Positions 10,724 to 22,200 of a stretch of DNA of 64,000 nucleotides are shown here, piece after piece (position 1 is the stretch's first letter; every line of letters starts with the position of its first letter). The notes beneath the pieces are model-generated. The model was given only the letters and a program-made list of their open reading frames with translations, had not been told where the DNA came from and made no database searches. Source of the stretch: Syngnathus acus (Eukaryota > Chordata > Actinopteri > Syngnathiformes > Syngnathidae); the NCBI RefSeq assembly GCF_901709675.1, contig NC_051087.1:3180001-3244000 (forward strand). Reading direction: 5' to 3'. The position numbers were made by a program, and so were the translations under genes.

Positions 10724-12996
10724 AAGTCAAAGTCTTCTTTATTGTCAATTTCTTCACATGCCAAGACACACAAAGAGATCGAAATTACGTTCCCGCTATC
10801 CCACGGTGACAAGACATAGTACACAATATACATACAATAAACAACACAAAAAATAAAAACAAGAAGGCACAAACAATGAATAAATAAGAGTGATGAATAA
10901 ATAATAAATAAGCAAATAACATAATACGTGAAGCAGGACGGGGCAGGTTTCTTGGGCACAGGTACGATGGTGGCAGCCTTGAAACATGAAGGGACGATGG
11001 CCTGCTGCAGGGAAATGTTAAAGATGTCCGTGAAGACACCCTTCAGCTCCCCAGCGCAGTCCTTCAGCGCTCGACCTGGGATGTTGTCAGGGCCCGCCGC
11101 CTTACGGGTGTTGATAGCGACAAGCGCTGTTGGATTTTGGTCCACAATTTAGGGAGCGCTATCTGCGCCTCACGGCAAAAGCCATTGCCAATCACCTGTT
11201 ATCCAATTCACTCACTGCGTGCTCGTTTAATTTCTTCAGATTTAGGAAAATGCAAAGACACTGAAGCAGAAATTAGACTTACACAGGTTGGTTGAGTTCA
11301 ATCATAATTCTTGTTAAGAAAGCTCTGTTTTCAGGAAAGTACAATACAGCGCTGGGCCCTTCAAGAGCAGAAAGTCTCCATTCAGAAAAGGCAACGTTCA
11401 AGGTTCTTTGGTCAGCTTATATTCAGTTGGTGTGGGGCGCGTTTGATGGGTGATGAGTCGTTGGGGTGGGGCGAGTTCGCAGTAGAGTTTGATTCCATGG
11501 GAGTGGGTGCTGGTTATGGAAGATTCGGTGTGTGTGTGGGGGCTGTGGTCTTCCCTCCCGTCTTTCGGCCTTGGTGATCATCTTTGGCCGAGTCCTTGGC
11601 TGTCTCCTTCTGGCACCAGCTGTTTTTTTATCTCCGAGTGACCTTCCTGTAAACATTCTTCTCCATCCTTGCACATATGCTGTCGTACCTCATTCTTTCA
11701 CTTATCGAAAAGCTGGCGTCCCGCATTAGGCGACATATGACGTTTAGTCAAAACACAAGATATAATCAAGTACTGAACGGTCAAGACGACTCTGGCCGTG
11801 TCCATGATGTAGAGAACAAACATCAGGCATGCATTACACAGTTCCTTAAGGGTCATTAAGCTATTTAAGCAACATATCAAAAGACATTTATGTTGCAGTG
11901 CACAGAAATACATATTGAATCATGAAGTTGTAGCAACCTCTGTTATTATCTTATATCAAAGAATGTCTAGTTATGTCTGCTTTATTGGTTGATTCCATGA
12001 ATATACTTGTCTGCTTGTATACTTTATCCAAAGAGATGTGAGCGTATCTGGTATTGTGGCTAGGCGGGTTTTGTGTCTTTTGCCCCTATTCCTTCAGCGC
12101 CCTCCTCACGCTATCGGCAGAGAGGCACAGGGGCTGCTCGTGTGGAGGGGGAGGGGTCTTCAGCGGGCAAGTGCTGTTCTGAGCGTCGAAGCGAGCAAAG
12201 AAGCGGTTCAGATCGTTGAGCAGACGGATGTCGCCCTCACAGCTCTGCGGCGCGGGCTTGTAGTAGCTTGTAGCTTGTATCAGAATATCAGAATCAGAAT
12301 CAGCTTTATTGTCAATTCCTTCATGCTAGGACACACAAAGAAACCGAAATACCGTACCCCCTATCCCACGGTGACGAGACACAGCACACGATTAACACAC
12401 AAGTAAAACAACGGGGAGAGAGGTCAGGACCCCAACAGCCCGGAGATCACAAACTTCGCCAGTGGCGAGCAGTGCTGGCATCTCACAACAAAGTCCCGGC
12501 ACCATTCTTCACGGATGTAGACGCACAGTCCACCTCCACGCGATGTTCCCCCTCGTACAATGGCCCGGTCCGCCCGATAGCGCGCCATCCGCTCCAGACG
12601 CACAGCAGCTACGCACTGTCCGGTCCGCAGAACTCAGCAGGCATGTTGATGTCCAGCGATCGAACGTCCGCCAGAAGAATGGAAGGCACGGCCGGGCGAG
12701 CTGGGGTGGCCCCCAGCCAGGCCCGGACGCCCAACCGGGGGAAGAATAGCAGGCGAGTCCGGCGACGCTCCAGGACGGCGCAGACCGAGCGCCTTTAATG
12801 TCCCCGCTTCAAAGTTCAGGTCGCCACAAAACTCGCTTTCGCCGATGTCGAGCAGAACCAGCCCGCCGCACTTGAAGCACAACCCGGTACGACGAGACGA
12901 ACACACAAAACTGGCGGACAAACCCACATTAAACGACAAAACAAAACACCGTTCGGGACAGAGAGAGGCCGCAGCGTGTGCACGCGCCGCCATCTT
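10724..12996 (-). mobile_element. Decayed L2/Maui-like LINE with internal deletions
   Basis: Read on the minus strand, the element starts near 12996 with AAGATGGCGGC. An endonuclease-like stretch follows (about 12830-12440; frame containing ARYRADRAIVRGG and GGGLCVYIREEWCRD). At 12294-12420 lies a typical fish-LINE 3' tail (CACCGTGGGATAG, TGACAATAAAG), which may be a nested or deleted copy. Then come a linker segment (12080-12265, EGDIRLLNDLNRFFARFD), a reverse-transcriptase segment (10940-11145, [19 protein letters not shown] and ATIVPVPKK) and a second 3' tail ending near 10724. Stops and gaps show it is dead. The stretch 11160-12080 is not assigned. Confidence 0.75.
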
Positions 12997-13024
12997 ACAT
13001 ATATATATGTACATATATATGGTT
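12994..13024. repeat. AT-rich simple repeat (TATATATG-type)
   Basis: A short run of alternating AT with GTACATATATAT lies at the 5' end of the decayed LINE. It may mark a microsatellite seeded at the insertion edge. Confidence 0.6.
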
Positions 13025-13242
13025 AAGGGCACAATATTTCCAGTGGGTCTTCTATGACAGTGGTTCAAACGGTGGATATTTGTGCAACTTTAGAGGTGTG
13101 CTTACTGTTTGCCAATTTAACTTTAGCGGCTGCACTCAACCAGTAGTGACACGCTCTGCTAGCATCAATGTGGGACTCGGTCCAAATTTCAATACGATCA
13201 AAATATGCAGTCTTACCCAATTGTGTGTGTGACAAGGGCTCA

Positions 13243-13350
13243 TGTGAGATCAGAGAGGCAGATAAAGACAAGCGCTTGATGGGCATCAGGCTGTTGATTC
13301 CTCCAGCCAGGATTCAAAGCTGTGAGAAGTTCACATAGACAAGGTGTGCC
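13243..13350 (-). pseudogene. Decayed copy of the TBCK terminal exon
   Basis: The minus-strand translation gives AHLVYVNFSQL, a stop, then ILAGGINSLMP. This aligns with the genuine TBCK terminal exon at 25160-25270 ([23 protein letters not shown]). The stop codon, the substitutions and a diverged 3' part show it is not functional. It sits upstream of the 3' flank of lipoxygenase copy 3, so it probably came along in a segmental duplication from the TBCK end of the locus. Confidence 0.7.
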
Positions 13351-13589
13351 GTCAGCATTGTTGTGCGGTTTCCATGCCAAAAGACTGTTAAGTTACGTAA
13401 CAACAACGAGAGCAACGTTGTTCAGCTTTTATTGGTGGTGGTGCCCACTTGTTTTCCTGATGGGAGTTGATAGCTGCTCCCAGCTAGCTAAATAAGCTAA
13501 TATGTATCAACAACCTTGAGGGTGTACTATAAACCGTATTTCATATCACACGCACCGTGACCAACAGTATCACGGTCATGAGCATTATC

Positions 13590-13928
13590 GCGATATTGCC
13601 GAAAGGAACATAAACAAAAACAATGACAAAATTTAAAAAAGACAACCTAATGTACGTTTAAAGATAAGGACCAAAATGAATGCCCTAAAATTGGCTTATG
13701 ATAATAGAATCCTGCAATGATAGTGCGCATTCCTGTATTATTTGTACATTCAAATGACCTAAAAGTCGTGCAATTTAAAGTTTATTGCATGAAATAGTCT
13801 CAAACATGAACCGACACGTCAACAAAACACCATAGTCCAACTCCTGAATTTCATTTTATTACCATCTCATCACACTTACACCTTGATCTGTATACATGCA
13901 GGTTTTTAGGATGGTTACTTTCTGATGT
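13590..13928. repeat. Duplicated 3' flank (copy a), pair with 18880-19231
   Basis: About 340 bp downstream of lipoxygenase copy 3 closely match 18880-19231 downstream of copy 4. Shared landmarks include GACAACCTAATGTA, GAATCCTGCA, AAAGTCGTGCAATTTAAAG and ACACCTTGATCTGTATACAT. Small indels separate them. The duplication that made copies 3 and 4 therefore reached beyond the genes. Confidence 0.85.
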
Positions 13929-16900
13929 TTAGACGGCCACACTGTTCTCGACATTCTTTGGATCCAAGTAAGTGTACGGGATTTCCAGGTCTTTGTTTCT
14001 GTTGTCGATCGTGATTGACAACTTGTCAAGATCGCTTTTGAAATCTGTTTGCAACTGGCGGGGAGTCTCTTCGGTGTAATGGTACTCGGGGTAATGTCCG
14101 AGTGGGACCTGGTGACACAAAGGATTCACATGACTGCAAACTAGATCTGTGGTCAACTAGTTATCTTGACACTGGACCAGCTCTACAGTGTCAGACAGAT
14201 ACTACAGTGATTTTGAGGGCTCTCACTATCAAATATTTATAGAATCGATTATCGATAATAATCAATTACTTCTTACTACTTTATTTATTTCTATGACTCG
14301 CGTCTGCTTTTCGACTCGACATTTTTTGGCGTGTCGAGTTTGGTGTACTTACAAAGTCAAAGGGCTGCTTGCTGAGCAGCCACAGTATGGCCATTCCCTG
14401 AGCAGTCACGTTCTTAGGGGGCAACGTCTCGAGGATTGTGCTCTTGCTAGTCGTCCCTTTTTCGGTCGGGGGAGCACGCTGCATGGTGGAGGGGAAGTTG
14501 GGCATCCAGCCACCATAGTCGTACTGCAAGGAAGGTTTTGCAATAAGACCAAATGCAATGCAAAGCAATGCTGGTGGTCATTCTAAGAATTCACCTGCCC
14601 GCTGTTCACAGCTGCGTGTTGGCACGAGCAAGTGAACATCACCATGGTGGCAAACTTGATCAGTTCAGACACAGTGGTAAAATTTTGAGGGATTCCTGTG
14701 AAGGAAAGAAAAAACGCAAAACAACAGCATGAGAGGCGTTTGAACTTTCAGGTGGATGCCGGTGAGGCGAATGTGCACTCATGTAATGATTACCTGTTTG
14801 TTGCTGGAAAAGGAATCCGTATTTGAAAATATCCCCAATCCAAATCTGCAATTCTGAGTCTCGCTGGACCTCGTCATCACTTTTGTAGTAGTATTTTATC
14901 ACTCGCTGCACATATCTTTTGAAAGACAACTTGATGATTACACATACATTCAGCTAAATACCTTCACTGACACAAACCCCATTTTGGATCCGTCTGATTG
15001 TTAACTGATTATTTCCTGGTTCATTGGGGATGACGAACACATGAGCAGTATCATTATGATTTCGATTGCAATAATTGCAATAATTTATTATGCAAAAAGT
15101 CATACTCAAAGATGATGTTCCACAATTGAAGTCCATCATCTCTGTAGTAGAAGTTTGGCAGGTCCTGCAAGTCACGGTCATCAATGTCGTCGGGGATGCA
15201 AAGGGACCTGTAGGTGATGGAGGACAGCGATCTTGCCAAGATCTTTGACAAAGCCTCTCCACCAGAAGCTGCAAACTGAGAAACAGTCCATTTCAAGACA
15301 TAAACAGAAGGATCTCCAATGTCACATAGAACGTAAAAGTTGACTTTTACCAGAGTGAAGAATCCCTTGGGTCCCAGGAGCAGTTCCCGAGCTAATTCAT
15401 TGATCTGCAGACTGTATCGAGTGTGGGGTATGAGGAGCTAAAAGGATGGAAGGAAGGATCATGAAACCAAACCTGGAGACAACCAAAGACTTGATATATT
15501 AAACCAAATTAGGAAAACTCCAGGTACCTTGTAGATTGGATGCACCATGGGCAGGTTGCGTAGCAGTGACACGGCAAAAACCTCCGCCAGCAGGTGGGTG
15601 CGCAACAAGTGAACATTGAGCTCGTGCTCTGAGAAATTGGCACTTCTCACAAAAATCTTAGCTGTCAGCCAGTCATATTCAGAGTCAGTTGGGAGAAAGA
15701 TGGGGTTGTCCTTAGATGGAGTCTGCTTCAGCTGTGGAAAGGGGAAGAAACCAAACCAAGGATGGGCATTTGATGGACCCCATATTGTGTGTGTGGTTTT
15801 TTTACTGGAGATACTGCACAAATCTGCATGGTGGCTTCATCATTTCCAGAGATAGACCCTAAAGTACTTCATGGACATTGGATGAAGCTAATGTCACCTG
15901 AATGGCAATAGGCATCAGCTTGTCGTCGGATCTTTTGTGAAGCAGGACAAGAGGAGCGGTCAAATACTGTTGCTTCTCTTCTATGATGTTTGCCGGCATT
16001 CCGTCCAGGTTCTTGTAGTCACAAAGGTATATGTTGCCTTGCTGTTTGAGGGCAAATGGGAGATGAGTGCAATACCGAGATGTCGTTAATCAATAGATTC
16101 AAATCATCAAATTCAAGGAGAATGTGGAACATACCTTCAACTCGTTCGACAAGTTTGAGCCATCGGGGATGACGACCATGTCATCAGTCACAGGGAAGTT
16201 CTCAGGTAGAGTTTTGCAACGTCGAATCAAGGTGGGATTGAGTCCATTTAGAAACTGGTATGCAAATAACCAGTCCTCCGTCCAGTGTTCCTGCACATAG
16301 TCTGACAAAATAAATGAACATTTACACCTCAGGTTTTGCAAGACAAACAGTTGGCGGTGATGGAAAATCTACCTGATAAGGGCGTGCCTTTGTTACGGAA
16401 CACGTCGTTGATATCGTCAAGATCTTTCCAATTTTCCTGGTTGTCAACAAGCCCTTTTAGCTGAAGCTCAGCCAACCTGGAAATAAAACGAGTAACCTTT
16501 TCTTAACAAATCATGAACTGAACACAATGATGGCATCGTACTGTGAGGTTTGGCAGGCGCTTACGCTTTGGCCGCTGTGAAATTAAACTCTGTCGTTTTG
16601 GTGAAGGAGAACTGGACTTCATCTGGCAAGGTCGATGCACCATCTGCCTTTATGGTGTACGGTATACCCGGGCCATAGAATTCCCAGCTGTTGGGCAATT
16701 TAAACATGCATGTAGTCTCATGCGAAATACTTTCAATATAAAAAAGTAAACATTGGAGTGAACACTCACTCATAGTCTACACTTCGCTGGGTTAATTCCT
16801 GCTGTCTCGCGTACTGGCCAAGAGAGTTGCTTTCGTCAAAGACCCTCAGAGCTTGCAAAGCAAAACCACAAACAACACATGAGGATTGTTTGTAGGGATC

Positions 16901-17481
16901 GCACACTCGATGGCAGATCAACCCACCTTTGCCCTCTTTAAAGCGGTGAGTCTTCTGGTCGCTGATCCAGCGGTAGATGGGAAAGGTGTAGATGTCTTCC
17001 TCGGGTGATTTGATTTCCACCATATCGGGGAACCAAGCGGTGTCGGGCAGAAGCCCACCTGAACGTTTGTCTAATTCTATCAGAAGCAGTCGTCCAAGGG
17101 AATTTGGGCAGGACACGGTATAAGTAGATACCTAAAGATTTACAGGAGTACACTTCTTATGGAAGTATTCATTGTAGGTGATACACAGTGCAATGTGGCT
17201 TCAAAATAATTAGAGCTGCCTTTACATCTTTCAGTTAAAACTGCCAAAAATATTTTGGTCGTTACATTGACCTCGTGAGGACCTTGGTTGGCAATCAATC
17301 AACCAATGGCAGGAGCACACAAAGAAGGCGATTTACTTACTGATCCTCTGACGATGGCCAAAGACTTCAGCCGTGTACGATCACTCTCGCCATCCGTGCC
17401 CACCAGCTTGATGTGCACGCTGTTTAAGGTGGTGGCCTGAATTCGCCTGCCTGTGTAGACTGTCGCCTCATAAACCGCCAT
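13929..17481 (-). CDS. Lipoxygenase paralog 3, 14 exons, 666 aa, terminal Val
   Basis: Intact lipoxygenase. Exons: 17341-17481, 16927-17131, 16770-16851, 16565-16687, 16373-16476, 16135-16301, 15898-16041, 15528-15731, 15351-15437, 15106-15275, 14794-14915, 14595-14695, 14353-14523, 13929-14108. The PLAT domain begins [17 protein letters not shown] and CQHAAVN are present. The C-terminus reads ENSVAV: the last residue, whose main-chain carboxylate binds iron, is Val where the other three copies have the usual Ile. Residue 406 is Ala. Exon 9 reads [10 protein letters not shown], diverged from its paralogs, and intron 10 is shorter than in copies 2 and 4. The 3' end and the 5' flank resemble copy 4 most. 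Confidence 0.92.
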
Positions 17482-17550
17482 TGTTATTAGTGAATTAGGA
17501 AAAATCTTAATCCGGTAAATGTGATTCTTCTCTCAACTGGACACAATGGC

Positions 17551-17597
17551 TTCTTAAACCGTACGAATGGTTGCTAGTGGGAAGTACCTGCGGCAGG
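17551..17597 (-). promoter_or_regulatory. Candidate core promoter of lipoxygenase paralog 3
   Basis: The minus strand has a weak TATA-like GGTTTAAGAAG and, about 30 bp upstream, the box CTGCCGCAGGTACTTCCC. Copy 4 has the same layout with a better TATAAGAAG. The weaker TATA suggests altered expression, but this is inference. Confidence 0.4.
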
Positions 17598-17599
17598 TT

Positions 17600-18330
17600 T
17601 TAGTAAGACGTATATGAGCAATGACCGGTTGCAAGGTTGCAAAAGTTCATTTCCCCAAGTAAGACAAGAGAAGACGCTTCCAGTTTCTTGCAAGGAGAAT
17701 AGGGGAGCCGTATGCTGTTCTCTCATCTATTCTGAACAGCCCTCCCATAAACCTCACTTTTATTCACTTTGAGGTCCCTAGGTTACATAATGCCTCTAAA
17801 GTTGTGGGGAAATCAGCAAACAGACATCCATCCGCCCTGCACTTGTTTATTTATGTTTGTTGCAGAGTCACTGCAAGCAGGCACTAGCAGATAAGTTCTT
17901 TTGCACGTCATTTCATCATATCATCTAAAAGCAGAAAGATCTTCTTCAGTGGTGTCCTCAGCAAGTTTTGGTTCCTCTGCTTCTGACCCTTATTCACAAC
18001 ACACTTTCCACAGCATTACAAATGTATAGTAAAAGAACCAAATGCTGCTTCATCAAGTCTTATTGCGGTTAATGTCGGTGACTGTTCAGCAGTTTGCTGT
18101 CCGTCCTTGAATGGTCAATGTTCACGTTAACGGTAAACTTAAACCGGGCAAAAATAATGAAAAGTATAAATACTCCAATTATTGAACGATGGAAATGATG
18201 GCATCTTTGCTTTGTCTCGGTCTTGGACTGGTCAAGCTCTGGATTTTCCATCAAACCCAATTGAGAACTGCACTGATCTGCTTTTCATTCATTTTATTAA
18301 TCCGATAATGAGAAGCACTTCTAAGTCAAA
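17600..18330. repeat. Segmentally duplicated 5' flank (copy a), pair with 24150-25040
   Basis: The sequence upstream of copy 3 from about 17830 matches 24150-24370 (GCAGAGTCACTGC, TCATCATATCATCTAAAAGC, CACAACACACTTTCCACAGC). From 18025 to 18330 it matches 24775-25040, including the TATAAATAC and the short frame at 18189. No spliced gene is visible. Confidence 0.75.
18163..18308 (+). other. TATA-like site plus short conserved frame (39 codons), copy a
   Basis: TATAAATAC at about 18166 precedes an ATG at 18189. The frame reads MEMMASLLCLGLGLVKLWIF and stays hydrophobic to a stop at 18306. A second copy lies at 24926-25063. The hydrophobic start looks like a signal anchor. I do not recognise a family. 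It may be a first-exon relic or simply duplicated non-coding DNA. Confidence 0.25.
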
Positions 18331-18333
18331 AAC

Positions 18334-18873
18334 TACGGCCCGCGGGCCGGAATCGGCCCCCAAGGAGGTTCGATCAGGCCCGCAGGATAATTTAAAAGTG
18401 GAGAAAAGGATAAAAAACTACCATTTTTAATAAGATGCTATTCATGTATTATCCGCTAAGGGGCACACTGTTTTGATCAGAGTAGATTACAACCATGTTT
18501 TGATCAGAGAAGACGAGAACAGCAGTCTCAGTCTGTCACTGAGACAGACCCAACACAGCAGACGGTATCAATGTGCCATCTGCTGCTTGTTACGACGTTG
18601 TTTCTACCCTGGGTCTCTACCTCTCACCTACACGCTCATTAATTTAATGTTAGCAACTTCACTACAAAAAAGTATGGTGGAATGTTTTGTAAAAGGAATT
18701 TTCATTCAATTTCAACATTTTCTGGAGCTTCTTTACACCAAAAAAAGGAACGACATGATATTTTGGTCATTTATAGCAGAGTATGGTATCATTTTAATGG
18801 TCCGGCCCACTTGACATCTACCGAGGCCGTATGTGGCCCACAATGTGAAATGAGTTTGACACCCCTGGTCTAA
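18334..18873 (-). mobile_element. Non-autonomous hAT-type DNA element
   Basis: The right end, read on the minus strand, begins CAGGGGTGTCAAACTCATTT, the terminal repeat typical of a widespread vertebrate hAT group. It continues into GGCCCACTTGACATC-like and GGCCCGCGGGCCG sequence near the other edge. Possible target duplications are TCTAAG before and TCTAAAG after. No transposase frame remains. It interrupts the duplicated flank between copies 3 and 4; the empty-site version is near 25045. Confidence 0.65.
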
Positions 18874-18879
18874 AGGAAC

Positions 18880-19231
18880 ATCAACAAAAACAATTACAAA
18901 ATTTAAAAAAGACAACCTAATGTAAGTTTAGAGATAAGGACCAACACTAATTTACATTTGAGATGCCCTAAAATTGGCTTCAGATAATAGAATCCTGCAG
19001 TGATAGTGTGCATTCCTGTATTATTTGTACATTCAGCTGCAGGTTCAAAGTCAAATGACCTAAAAGTCGTGCAATTTAAAGTTTATTGCATGAAAATGTC
19101 TCAAACTTGAAACGACACGTCAACAAAACACACCATAGTTCAACTCCTGAATTTCATTTTATTACCATCTCATCACACTTACACCTTGATCTGTATACAT
19201 GCAGGTTTTTAGGATGGTTACTTTCTGATGT
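18880..19231. repeat. Duplicated 3' flank (copy b), pair with 13590-13928
   Basis: This matches the 3' flank of copy 3 and has a short extra insert near 19035 (CAGCTGCAGGTTCAAAG). It lies directly beside the hAT element. Confidence 0.85.
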
Positions 19232-22200
19232 TTAGATGGCCACACTGTTCTCGACATTCTTTGGATCCAAGTAAGTGTACGGGATTTCCAGGTCTTTGTT
19301 TCTGTTGTCGATCGTGATCGACAACTTGTCAAGATCGCTTTTGAAATCTGTTTGCAACTGGCGGGGAGTCTCTTCGGTGTAATGGTACTCGGGGTAATGT
19401 CCAAGTGGTACCTGGTGACACAAAGGGTTCACATGACTGCAAACTAGATCTGTGGTCAACTAGTTATCTTGACACTGGACCAGCTCTACAGTGTCAGACA
19501 GATACTACAGTGATTTTGAGGGCTGTCACTATCAAATATTTATAGAACCGATTATCGATAATAATCAATTACTTCTTACTACTTTATTTATTTCTATGAC
19601 TCGCGTCTGCTTTTCGACTCGACATTTTTTGGCGTGTCGAGTTTGGTGTACTTACAAAGTCAGAGGACCGCCTGCTGAGTAGCCACACTGTGGCCATTCC
19701 CTGAGCAGTCACGTTGATAGGGGGCAACGTCTCGAGGATTGTGCTCTTGCTAGTCGTCCCTTTTTTGGTCGGGGGAGCACGCTGCAGGGTGGTGGGGAAG
19801 TTGGGCATCCAGCCACCATAGTCGTACTGCAATGAAGGTTTTGCAATAAGACCAAATGCAATGCAAAGCAATGCTGGTGGTCATTCTAAGAATTTACCTG
19901 CCCGCTGTTCACAGCTGCGTGTTGGCACGAGCAAGTGAACATCACCATGGTGGCAAACTTGATCAGTTCAGACACAGTGGTAAAATTTTGAGGGATTCCT
20001 GTGAAGGAAAGAAAATACGCAAAACAACAGCATCACTGAGAGGCGTTTGAACTTTCAGGTGGATGCTGGTGAGGCGAATGTGCACTCATGTAATGATTAC
20101 CTGTTTGTTGCTGGGAAAGGAATCCGTATTTAAAAATATCCCCAATCCAAATCTGCAGTTCTGAGTCTCGCTGGACCTCGTCATCACTTTTGTAGTAGTA
20201 TTTTATCACTCGCTGCACATATCTTTTGAAAGACAACTTGATGATTACACATACATTCAGCTAAATACCTTCACTGACACAAACCCCATCTTGGATCCGT
20301 CTGTTTGTTAGCTGATTATTTCCTGGTTCATTGGGGATGACGAACACATGGGCAATATCATTATGATTCCGATATCTGCACATTCACCCCGATCCTCTAC
20401 AAAATTTGCTTTGGTCTGTCACTCCACTGTAAAGTATTCTACAGATTGGTGTTGCAATAATTTGTGACGCAAAAAGTCATACTCGAAGATGATGTTCCAC
20501 AGTTGGAGTCCATCATCTCTGTAGTAGAAGTTTGGCAGGTCCTGCAAGTCACGGTCATCAATGTCGTCGGGGATGCAAAGGGACCTGTAGGTGATGGAGG
20601 ACAGCGATCTTGCCAAGATCTTTGGCAAAGCCTCTCGGCCAGAAGCTGCAAACTGAGAAGCAGTCCATTTCAAGACATAAACAGAAGGATGTCCAATGTC
20701 ACGTAGAACGTAAAGGCTGACTTTTACCAGAGTGAAGACTCCAGCGGGTCCTATGAGCCGTTCCCGAGCTAATGCATTGATCTGCAGAGTGTATCGAGTG
20801 TGGGGTATGAGGAGCTAAAAGGATGGAAGAAAGGATCATGAACCCAAACCTGGAGACAACCAAAGTCTTGATATATTAAACCAAATTAGGAAAACTCTAG
20901 GTACCTTGTAGATTGGATGCACCATGGGCAGGTTGCGTAGCAGTGACACGGCAAAAACCTCCGCCAGCAGGTGGGTGCGCAACAAGTGAGCGTTGAGCTG
21001 GTGCTCTGAGAAATCGGCACTTCTCACAAAAATCTTAGTCGTCAGCCAGTCGTACGCAGAGTCAGTTGGGAGAAAGATGGGGTTGTCTTCCGCCGGAGTC
21101 TGCTTCAGCTGTGGAAAGGGGAAGAAACCAAACCAAGGATGGGCATTTTTTATTGTTGATGATACACTGATCTGCCCTGAACGAGACCCCGAAATACTTT
21201 TCCAAATGAAACCCATTGCTCCCAGATTGAAGTGTTGATTCTTATTCCAGGTGCGAACCGCCGCACCAAACACGAAAGGTCACGTTCTTGGAGTCTGAGC
21301 AATAACTACAGATGATCCCAACTACGTCTAATACTGCAGAATCTGTCTATTTTATCCACAAGATGAGATCATTCACTGTTAAAAGTACTTTACCTGTACG
21401 GTGGATGAGGCTAATGTTACCTGAATGGCAATAGGCATCAGCTTGTCGTCGGATCTTTTGTGAAGCAGGACAAGAGGAGCGGTCAAATACTGTTGCTTCT
21501 CTTCTATGATGTTTGCCGGCATTCCGTCCAGGTTCTTGTAGTCGCAAAGGTATATGTTGCCTCGCTGTTTGAGGACAAACACATCGGAATAATAATATTG
21601 AGGATACCACATACCGTATCGTGCAATGCAATGAGTTTTTGTGTTGTTGACAAAACGGCTCAATCCATTCAAATCATAATTGGGAGGAGAACCAAACTCT
21701 TACCTCCAACTCATTCAATAAGTTTGAGCCATCGGGGATGAAGACCATGTCATTGGTCACAGGGAAGTTCTCGGGTAGAGTTTTGCAACGTCGAATCAAG
21801 GTGGGATTGACTCCATTTAGAAACTGGTATGCAAATAACCAGTCCTCCGCCCAGTGTTCCTGCACGTAATCTGACAAAAGTAATTAACGTTTGCAGCTCA
21901 GGTTTTGTAAAACCAGCAGACGGTGATAATGGAAAATCCATTCGGCCGCTGTACCTGATAAGGGCGTGTCTTTGTTACGGAACACGTCGTTGATATCGTC
22001 AAGTGTTTTCCAATTTTCCTGGTTGTCAACAAGCCCTTTTAGCCGAAGCTCAGCCAACCTGGAAATAAAACGAGTAACCTTTTCTTAACAAATCATGAAC
22101 TGAACACAAGGATGGCATCGTACTGTGAGGTTTAGCTGGCGCTTACCCTGTGGCCGCTGTGAATGCAAACTCTGTTGTTTTGGTGAAGGAGAACTGGACT

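Noticed and set aside
12434-13068. Possible host gene encoding a Gly/Pro/Arg-rich protein
   Set aside because: The frame contains LINE endonuclease words and is joined to a LINE 3' tail, so it is transposon sequence.
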